This document shows, one piece after another, positions 42,962 through 48,992 of a stretch of DNA of 48,992 bases (position 1 is its first letter; the number at the start of each line of letters is the position of its first letter). The notes below the pieces were generated by a model. That model did not search any database. It had not been told where the DNA came from and saw only the letters and a program-made list of their open reading frames with translations. Made by a program: the position numbers and the translations under genes. This DNA comes from Deltaproteobacteria bacterium RBG_16_49_23 (GTDB lineage: Bacteria; Desulfobacterota; BSN033; UBA1163), in contig MGQQ01000095.1 of assembly GCA_001798855.1 (NCBI GenBank), positions 1 through 48,992 on the forward strand. The letters are read 5' to 3'.

Positions 42962-44282
42962 CCCAATCCTCCGCTACTTTCCCGATCACTCCCCTATCAT
43001 CCCATTCCGTTACGACAACCCTCTTTTCCTGATTAGCCAGGTTCCAATGGTTTCCATTTGAGAGAAGAACGGGGATGTAATTTCTCGAAAACCCTTTCCA
43101 TCTCCCTGACCCTTTCTCTTTTCGGTCTTCCACAAGAACGCCCAATTCCTGATGGAGAAATTGATGATAGAAGGACCGCCGTTTCTGCCTTCCCAGTTCC
43201 CTCATCCTCTCTGCCCTCTGCTTGATCTCCCTCGCATCGGTCTGTTGGTCCAGTTGGGCCGCAGGCGTTCCCTTTCTCTTAGAGAAAGGAAAGACATGGA
43301 GATAGGAAATGGGAAGGGATTCAACCAATTGGTAACTGTTTTGGAACCTCTCTTCGGTCTCTCCGGGAAATCCGATGATCAGATCCGCACCGATCGAGAC
43401 CCCTGGAATGCTTCGGTGCAATTCCTCAATGAGGTCATGGAGGAAAAAACGGTCATAATCTCTGTTCATTTTTTTTAAGATCTCCTCGTCTCCGCTCTGG
43501 ATGGGAATGTGGAGGTGGGAACATACCTTTGTTGATTGGGAGAGGATGGAGATGAGGCCGGTCGAGAAATCGAGAGGCTCAATCGAGCTGAGTCGAATCC
43601 GAGGGGGGGTATCCTCGATCTCAATCCGTCGAATCAGTCTCTTCAGTGAGAAGGAGGGCTGAAGGTCCCATCCATATGAGCCGATGTGAATGCCGGTAAG
43701 CACAACCTCCTTAAAGCCTCTCTCTTTCAGAACTCTGAGATGCTCGATGGCCCTCTCCGGAGGGAGACTTCTCGAAGGCCCTCTTGCATGGGGGACGATA
43801 CAGTAAGAGCAGCGGGCATCGCACCCGTCCTGAATCTTGAGAAAGGCCCGGGTGTGGCGATGAAATGTTTCAACAGGAGTTTCTGAAAAGGTCTTCTCTT
43901 TCCGGATATCGCTTACCTGGACCTTTGAAAGCTTGCCTTCCTCCATGAGTGGAAGAAGGTCGGGAATCCGATTCTTTTCTCTATTCCCAAGGAGAAAACG
44001 GACTCCCTCCATTTGAGTAAAGGTATCCGGCGCCACCTGCGAGTAACATCCGGTGACGATGATGAATGAATCCCGATTGTTTCGAAGGGCTTTTCGGACC
44101 ATCTGTCTCGAGTCGAAGTCGGCCCGGTGGGTAACGGTACAGGTATTAATGATTGTGATATCCGCCCCGGATCCAAAGGGAACGAGGCGATAGCCCCTTT
44201 TCTCCAGGTCAGCCATCAAGGCTTCTGATTCATATTGGTTTACTTTGCATCCGAGTGTGCCAATGGCAATCGTCTTTATCAT
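42954..44282 (-). CDS. mtaB: tRNA t6A37 methylthiotransferase MtaB
   Basis: Radical SAM methylthiotransferase that thiomethylates t6A37 in tRNA, 442 aa. N-terminal UPF0004 cluster cysteines Cys12, Cys48, Cys79 (GTLGCKVNQYES, NTCTV, VTGCYSQ); radical SAM cysteines 154, 158, 161 (DGCDARCSYCIVPHARG); C-terminal TRAM-like part. The GTLGCKVNQYES start marks MtaB rather than MiaB or RimO. Middle gene of the operon. Confidence 0.92.
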   Translation of the reverse strand: MIKTIAIGTLGCKVNQYESEALMADLEKRGYRLVPFGSGADITIINTCTVTHRADFDSRQMVRKALRNNRDSFIIVTGCYSQVAPDTFTQMEGVRFLLGNREKNRIPDLLPLMEEGKLSKVQVSDIRKEKTFSETPVETFHRHTRAFLKIQDGCDARCSYCIVPHARGPSRSLPPERAIEHLRVLKERGFKEVVLTGIHIGSYGWDLQPSFSLKRLIRRIEIEDTPPRIRLSSIEPLDFSTGLISILSQSTKVCSHLHIPIQSGDEEILKKMNRDYDRFFLHDLIEELHRSIPGVSIGADLIIGFPGETEERFQNSYQLVESLPISYLHVFPFSKRKGTPAAQLDQQTDAREIKQRAERMRELGRQKRRSFYHQFLHQELGVLVEDRKEKGSGRWKGFSRNYIPVLLSNGNHWNLANQEKRVVVTEWDDRGVIGKVAEDWDG

Positions 44283-44283
44283 A

Positions 44284-45006
44284 TTAAAGTTTAATCAGCT
44301 TGATTTTTCCCCAGGCCCCCATCTTCTCCTTGACAATGATCAATACCCCTGAAACCCCTTTGATCTCTTTTCCTCTCTCCAATCCCCGCTCTATGTCCTG
44401 CTTCTCCCGGACGACATTTCCAACAGCAGTGGCTGCCGCATCCGCAAGCGCTGCGGATTTTGAGACAACACAGACCGCATCCGCCTTTCCAAAACTGAGA
44501 GAGGGACCAACCGTCCCTGAAGAGGTGCAGACACCAAGGGGTGTCTCTCCGGGTTCGATCACGATTCCGACCTTCAGGCTAAGCGGAGAAAGGCCTGCAT
44601 AGATTCCGATGATTCGCTCCCTGGAAGTGGCGAGATAGATATCGCCGCCATTTTCAACAATCACCTCGTTTGAGAGTTGAAGCAGATCTTTTGAAACCGA
44701 CTCGGCCATGGCTCCAGCTACAGCCGCCATCGGGCCGACACAGGCTAAGGAGGAGGTGCGGATCATTTCCCGGACGATTTCCGGGACATGAGAAGCCTCT
44801 TCGATAGGAACGAGGCTTCTTTCGAAGTCAGGATTCATAGCGATATATGTTTCAAGTTGGTTCCGGTATTTGAGCACCGATTCCTTCGCCTCGCGTGAGA
44901 GATCCTTTTCTGCACGGATCAGAAGGTCAGTCTCCTTGATGATGACCTCGAATTGAACAAGGTCATCCGACTTGACTAAATTCCGGTAGGTCCGTCTCTC
45001 ATGCAT
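44284..45006 (-). CDS. UPF0280 family protein
   Basis: 240 aa. RTSSLACVGPMAAVAGAMAE, IVENGGDIYLAT and GVCTSSGTVGPSLSFGKADA are the conserved UPF0280 blocks; the family shares an ApbE-like fold, and its function is unknown. The mtaB gene begins one base after. A near-consensus promoter precedes it, so it heads the UPF0280-mtaB-rnc operon. Confidence 0.9.
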   Translation of the reverse strand: MHERRTYRNLVKSDDLVQFEVIIKETDLLIRAEKDLSREAKESVLKYRNQLETYIAMNPDFERSLVPIEEASHVPEIVREMIRTSSLACVGPMAAVAGAMAESVSKDLLQLSNEVIVENGGDIYLATSRERIIGIYAGLSPLSLKVGIVIEPGETPLGVCTSSGTVGPSLSFGKADAVCVVSKSAALADAAATAVGNVVREKQDIERGLERGKEIKGVSGVLIIVKEKMGAWGKIKLIKL

Positions 45007-45040
45007 TTTTATAGATTAAAACCCTTCATTAATGTAATCC

Positions 45041-45070
45041 ATTATATTATTCAAAAGCATCGGGTGTCAA
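45041..45070 (-). promoter_or_regulatory. Sigma-70 promoter for UPF0280-mtaB-rnc
   Basis: Read on the minus strand: TTGACA (45065-45070), 18-bp spacer, TATAAT (45041-45046). Both boxes are perfect; the start codon is 35 bp downstream of the -10 box. Confidence 0.8.
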
Positions 45071-45189
45071 TTTGATCAAGGTTAGGAGTTGAAATGATAT
45101 GGAATCGTTGTTAAAATTTAGATAAAAGACCTTACCTTCTCGTCAAATATATTAAAAAATAATAGAAAGAGGTGAGGAGGTGGATAAGG

Positions 45190-45501
45190 ATGAAAAAAAT
45201 GATTCTTATTTCTTTGATTTTATTAGTGTTTTTTCTCACAGCGGGGATTGCCTCGGCCGGGCATAGGCGCCACTTTTCCCACCGTCACCATTCCCACTTT
45301 GGGATCTTTATTAGCCCTCCGTTTATATCGGTAGGGCCTCCTGTCTACTACAGGCCATATTACCCATATTATCGAGCCTATCCTCCTGAAGGGTATGGAT
45401 ATGGGTATCGAGTCTGGGCTCCGGGATTCTGGGAGGAAAGATGGACCCCTTATGGATGGGAAAAAGTTTGGGTTCCAGGCTACTGGCGATATGAGTATTA
45501 A
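45190..45501 (+). CDS. Small secreted His/Tyr/Trp-rich protein
   Basis: 103 aa. Signal peptide (to ASA, about residue 23), then a His-rich stretch (HRRHFSHRHHSHFG) and Tyr/Pro-rich YYRPYYPYYRAYPPEGYGYG, ending with WAPGFWEERWTPYGWEK and a W-VPGYW block like the YXWGXW repeat proteins. Metal or surface binding is a guess. A GGAGG lies before the ATG. It stands alone between the divergent UPF0280 operon and the str operon. Confidence 0.7.
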   Translation: MKKMILISLILLVFFLTAGIASAGHRRHFSHRHHSHFGIFISPPFISVGPPVYYRPYYPYYRAYPPEGYGYGYRVWAPGFWEERWTPYGWEKVWVPGYWRYEY

Positions 45502-45677
45502 TGAGAAAATTTTATAAATCTTTAATAAAAACATTATATTATATCTATACGCCTATGTCGTATAAAGGTTAAAGTTTCGCCATAATCTGCCTAAATCAAA
45601 TGTATATGTATTTCTGAAACTTTTCCCCAATAAATACCGATCAAATCAAAAAAAATAATGAAAACCACAAAAATATA

Positions 45678-45706
45678 TTGACAAGTAAAAGTTTTTCAGA
45701 TAATAT
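45678..45706 (+). promoter_or_regulatory. Sigma-70 promoter for the str operon
   Basis: TTGACA (45678-45683), 17-bp spacer, TAATAT (45701-45706), about 86 bp before rpsL, in AT-rich DNA. The 45502-45792 spacer is AT-rich with no other gene. Confidence 0.7.
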
Positions 45707-45792
45707 AATAAGGTTTTTTCGCCTTAAATTCTTAGTAAATCTTTTTTGCCTGTAACATATTGAAATTATTAGTTCTGTTTAAAGAGGGGTAA

Positions 45793-46164
45793 ATGCCGAC
45801 GGTTAATCAACTGGTTCGAATTGGAAGAAGTAAGGTAAAAAGCAAGACTTCTGCTCCGGCTCTTACACGGTCGCCACAGAAAAGAGGCGTCTGTATTCGA
45901 GTCTATACCAACACACCCAAGAAACCCAATTCTGCCCTTAGAAAGGTAGCCCGTGTGCGATTGACCAATGGGATCGAGGTAACTGCCTATATCCCGGGAA
46001 TCGGGCATAACCTTCAGGAACACTCCGTCGTCCTCATCAGGGGAGGGAGGGTGAAAGACCTGCCTGGAGTTCGATACCATATCATCCGGGGTACCCTTGA
46101 TGCGGTAGGCGTCCAAGACCGAAAACAGAGCCGTTCCAGATACGGAGCCAAGAAACCCAAGTAA
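45793..46164 (+). CDS. rpsL: 30S ribosomal protein S12
   Basis: 123 aa, normal length. Contains [10 protein letters not shown] with Lys43 and Lys44 and [13 protein letters not shown] with Lys88, the wild-type residues at known streptomycin-resistance positions. GAGGGG lies before the ATG. First gene of the str operon. Confidence 0.97.
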   Translation: MPTVNQLVRIGRSKVKSKTSAPALTRSPQKRGVCIRVYTNTPKKPNSALRKVARVRLTNGIEVTAYIPGIGHNLQEHSVVLIRGGRVKDLPGVRYHIIRGTLDAVGVQDRKQSRSRYGAKKPK

Positions 46165-46209
46165 GAACTTCTCTTCCGGAATGACTGAAGACAGGAAGAA
46201 GGAGCAATT

Positions 46210-46680
46210 ATGCCCAGAAAAAGGGAAGTTAGAAAGAGACAGATACTGCCTGATCCGAAATATCGTGATGTCATGATCGCCAAGTTTATCAATGGGATCA
46301 TGCGTCAGGGGAAAAAGAGCGTGGCGGAAGGGATCTTCTATGGCGCCCTCGATCTCATCAAAGAGCGGACCCATTCTGATCCGATTAAAATATTCAACCA
46401 GGCCATGGATCATGTGAAGCCCATGATCGAAGTGAGGCCCAGGAGGGTTGGTGGAGCCACGTATCAGGTCCCTGTGGAGGTAAGGCCCGGCAGGAAGACC
46501 TCTTTAGCGGTTCGATGGATCATCGGTTATGCAAAACAGCGTTCAGAAAAGACGATGGAGGAGAAGCTTTCTGCTGAATTGATCGATGCGGCCAATAGCC
46601 GTGGGGCCTCTGTAAAAAAGAGAGAGGATACCCACAAAATGGCAGAGGCCAACAAGGCATTTGCTCACTATCGTTGGTAA
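46210..46680 (+). CDS. rpsG: 30S ribosomal protein S7
   Basis: 156 aa, normal length: [19 protein letters not shown] start, [20 protein letters not shown], and the conserved [15 protein letters not shown] block. AGGAGCA before the ATG. Binds 16S rRNA in the small-subunit head and in other bacteria can regulate this operon. Confidence 0.97.
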   Translation: MPRKREVRKRQILPDPKYRDVMIAKFINGIMRQGKKSVAEGIFYGALDLIKERTHSDPIKIFNQAMDHVKPMIEVRPRRVGGATYQVPVEVRPGRKTSLAVRWIIGYAKQRSEKTMEEKLSAELIDAANSRGASVKKREDTHKMAEANKAFAHYRW

Positions 46681-46828
46681 CTCTTTAAAATCAAAAGGTT
46701 AGGTCAAGGCTAAGGTTCAGAATTTTACTATTTCCCCCTTCAATCTCAATCTTAACCTCAACCTGTATCTCTTAAATTTAAATTTCAACCACACGAAACG
46801 CGTGGCTTTACTCATGAAGAGGTTTTAA

Positions 46829-48907
46829 GTGTCAAACGTTTTAAAAGAGAAGATCAGAAATATCGGCGTCATGGCCCACATTGATGCGGGAAAAACAACC
46901 ACTACGGAGCGTATCCTCTACTATACCGGCGTCACCCACAGGATTGGAGAGGTGGATCAGGGATCCGCGACCATGGACTGGATGGAGCAGGAGAAGGAGA
47001 GAGGGATTACCATCACCTCGGCAGCCACCACCTGCTTCTGGAAAGAACACCGGATCAACATCATAGACACCCCCGGTCATGTTGACTTTACGATCGAGGT
47101 GGAACGATCTCTACGGGTCCTGGATGGAGCTGTAGCTGTTTTTTGTTCGGTTGGAGGGGTGGAGCCCCAATCGGAAACAGTCTGGAAACAGGCTGACAAG
47201 TACGAGATACCCAGGATTGCCTTTGTCAATAAGATGGATAGAGTTGGAGCGGATTTTGATAGGTGTCTCCAGACAATGATCGATCGCCTCAAGATCGCTC
47301 CCCTCCCCCTTCAGATCCCTTTTGGAAAAGAAGAGGATTTTCAGGGAGTGATCGACCTTATTTCAATGAAAGCCTTAATTTACGACCCTGATAGCCAGGG
47401 CGTCCACTTTGATATTCAGCCTATTCCAGAGGCTCTCCTGACAGAGGCATCCAGGCAGAGAGATTTCCTGATTGAAAGATTGTCAGAGTCAAACGAATCA
47501 TTGATGGAAAAGTTTATCGATGGCAAGGAGATTTCAGAGTCCGAGATTAAAAAGGCGGTCCGGGAAGCCACCCTGAAATTGACGGGAACGCCGGTACTCT
47601 GTGGCGCAGCCTTCAAAAATAAAGGGGTTCAGCCTTTGCTTGATGCCATCATCGATTACCTCCCTTCCCCTCTTGATCTTCCCCCGGTGACAGGGGTGGA
47701 TCTCCATGGTCTTGAAAAAACCTTCTCCGCCAACAATGGTCATCCCCTTTCCGCACTGGCCTTTAAAATCATGAACGATCCCTATACCGGCCAGCTCACC
47801 TTCTTTCGTATCTACTCCGGGTCGCTCAAGTCCGGAGACTCTGTCTTCAATCCTACGAAAGGGAAAAGAGAGCGGATTGGACGACTATTGAAGATGCATG
47901 CAAACAAAAGAGAGGAGATTCGGGAGGTATTCGCCGGAGACATTTTTGCTGCCGTGGGTCTCAAACATACCACCACCGGGGATACGATCTGCACCGAAAA
48001 GGAACCCATCATCCTTGAATCAATGAACTTCCCGGAACCGGTCATTTCCATTGCCCTGGAGCCTAAGACAAAGAGCGATGTGGAAAGATTGGGAACCTCC
48101 CTTCATAAATTGACTCTCGAAGACCCCTCCTTCAAGGTGAATACCGATGAAGAGACGGGGCAGACTATTATCTCCGGAATGGGCGAGCTCCATCTTGAAA
48201 TCATCGTCGATCGGCTCCTGAGGGAGTTCAATGTGGAAGCCAGTGTGGGAAAACCCCAGGTCGCCTATCGTGAGACCATTACGAAAACCGTTAAATCGGA
48301 AGGCCGTTTTGTCCGTCAGTCAGGCGGAAGGGGGCAGTATGGCCATGCCTGGTTGACCCTTGAACCACAGCCTCCTGGAAAGGATTTCGAATTCGTCAAC
48401 AAGATAGTAGGGGGCGCGGTCCCGAGAGAGTTTATCCCTGCCATTGAAAAGGGCGTGATAGAGGCTATGGAGAAAGGAGTCCTCGCAGGATTTCCGATGG
48501 TTGATGTTAAGGTGACCCTCATCGATGGATCTTACCACGATGTTGACTCCTCTGAAATGGCCTTCAAGATCGCCGGATCCATGGGATTTAAAGAGGGAGC
48601 CCGGCGGGCAAACCCCATCCTGCTTGAACCTCTGATGGCCATCGAGATCATTACGCCGGAGGAGTATGTGGGTCAGGTCGTGAGCGACCTCAACTCCAGA
48701 AGAGGAAAGACGGCACGAGTCGAATACCGGAAGGGAACCAATGTGATCTCCGGAGAGGTTCCTCTAGCCAATGCGTTTGGATATGTCACCGACCTTCGAT
48801 CCCTCACCCAGGGAAGGGCCACCTTTACGCTGCAATTCTCTCATTACAGCCCGGTGCCGCCATCCGTAAGTGAGGAGATCCTTTCAGAATTGAGAAGGGT
48901 TGCCTGA
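46829..48907 (+). CDS. fusA: Elongation factor G
   Basis: Translocation GTPase, 692 aa. G1 AHIDAGKT (16-23), [13 protein letters not shown] and the C-terminal EF-G domains (ERGITITSA switch region, [14 protein letters not shown]). GTG start with AAGAGG six bases upstream. A 148-bp spacer with AACCTTAAC-type repeat words separates it from rpsG. Confidence 0.97.
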   Translation: MSNVLKEKIRNIGVMAHIDAGKTTTTERILYYTGVTHRIGEVDQGSATMDWMEQEKERGITITSAATTCFWKEHRINIIDTPGHVDFTIEVERSLRVLDGAVAVFCSVGGVEPQSETVWKQADKYEIPRIAFVNKMDRVGADFDRCLQTMIDRLKIAPLPLQIPFGKEEDFQGVIDLISMKALIYDPDSQGVHFDIQPIPEALLTEASRQRDFLIERLSESNESLMEKFIDGKEISESEIKKAVREATLKLTGTPVLCGAAFKNKGVQPLLDAIIDYLPSPLDLPPVTGVDLHGLEKTFSANNGHPLSALAFKIMNDPYTGQLTFFRIYSGSLKSGDSVFNPTKGKRERIGRLLKMHANKREEIREVFAGDIFAAVGLKHTTTGDTICTEKEPIILESMNFPEPVISIALEPKTKSDVERLGTSLHKLTLEDPSFKVNTDEETGQTIISGMGELHLEIIVDRLLREFNVEASVGKPQVAYRETITKTVKSEGRFVRQSGGRGQYGHAWLTLEPQPPGKDFEFVNKIVGGAVPREFIPAIEKGVIEAMEKGVLAGFPMVDVKVTLIDGSYHDVDSSEMAFKIAGSMGFKEGARRANPILLEPLMAIEIITPEEYVGQVVSDLNSRRGKTARVEYRKGTNVISGEVPLANAFGYVTDLRSLTQGRATFTLQFSHYSPVPPSVSEEILSELRRVA

Positions 48908-48938
48908 GCGTAACCCGCAGACGAGGAGGGTTTGAGCC

Positions 48939-48992
48939 ATGTCGAAGCCGAAATTTGAGAGGACGAAGCCGCATGTGAACGTGGGGACGATT
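48939..48992 (+). CDS. tuf: Elongation factor Tu (3' end outside window)
   Basis: Only 18 codons visible. MSKPKFERTKPHVNVGTI matches the EF-Tu start (usually followed by GHVDHGKT). GAGGAGG lies nine bases before the ATG. Fourth gene of the str operon, 31 bp after fusA. Confidence 0.95.
   Translation, partial: MSKPKFERTKPHVNVGTI

Overview
This 49 kb window looks like the chromosome of an anaerobic or microaerophilic Gram-negative bacterium. The gene content best fits a deltaproteobacterial (Desulfobacterota-type) lineage. That is an inference from a superoxide-reductase-like protein, an RlpA lipoprotein, a DksA-type regulator, liv and opp importers, MtaB with RNase III, a standard str operon, and many short GC-rich palindromic repeats between genes. 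No rRNA gene is present to settle the taxonomy.

Layout. (1) 1-5107: a branched-chain amino-acid-type ABC importer (livK end, livH, livM, livG, livF). A possible structured RNA and an intrinsic terminator follow livK, and a repeat-filled gap separates livG from livF. (2) 5240-6100: a short-chain dehydrogenase on the minus strand. (3) 6100-13800: an accessory island that is visibly decaying. In order it holds palindromic repeats, a good sigma-70 promoter, an ORF split by a repeat, a DUF3800 protein, the tail of a Snf2/DEAD-type helicase, an Abi/UG-type reverse transcriptase, a type III-like methyltransferase broken by a one-base frameshift, a RhuM-family protein, the first 141 codons of a type III restriction/helicase subunit, and a RadC remnant. 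(4) 14099-26797: housekeeping and redox genes. These include a flavodoxin-like protein, EamA and MFS transporters, two nitroreductase-fold proteins, an alpha/beta hydrolase, a Tat-exported desulfoferrodoxin-like protein with a 60-aa membrane partner, an HtrA-like protein lacking its catalytic triad, HD and pirin proteins, an M28 peptidase, a DUF4258/DUF2283 pair, an MBL hydrolase, and an AhpD-like protein with an ECF sigma factor. (5) 26850-37180, all minus strand: tRNA-Ala(CGC); an operon dksA-like/galT/histidine kinase/response regulator/galU; and a complete oligopeptide importer oppABCDF. (6) 37684-45501: an RlpA/SPOR lipoprotein, a toxin-antitoxin pair, a Cys-cluster protein, an OYE-family flavoenzyme converging on a radical SAM protein, the UPF0280-mtaB-rnc operon, and a small His/Tyr-rich secreted protein. 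(7) 45678-48992: the str operon rpsL-rpsG-fusA-tuf with its own promoter.

The most unusual part is the island. The reverse transcriptase carries a helical C-terminal half and its stop codon overlaps the start of the methyltransferase gene (TAATG). The RT, DUF3800 and RhuM genes are intact, while the methyltransferase, the restriction/helicase gene, another helicase and radC are broken. This suggests layered phage-defence modules of which the RT may be the surviving active part.

Several palindromic or MITE-like repeat families are scattered through the window. They often sit exactly at gene ends and in one case provide a stop codon.
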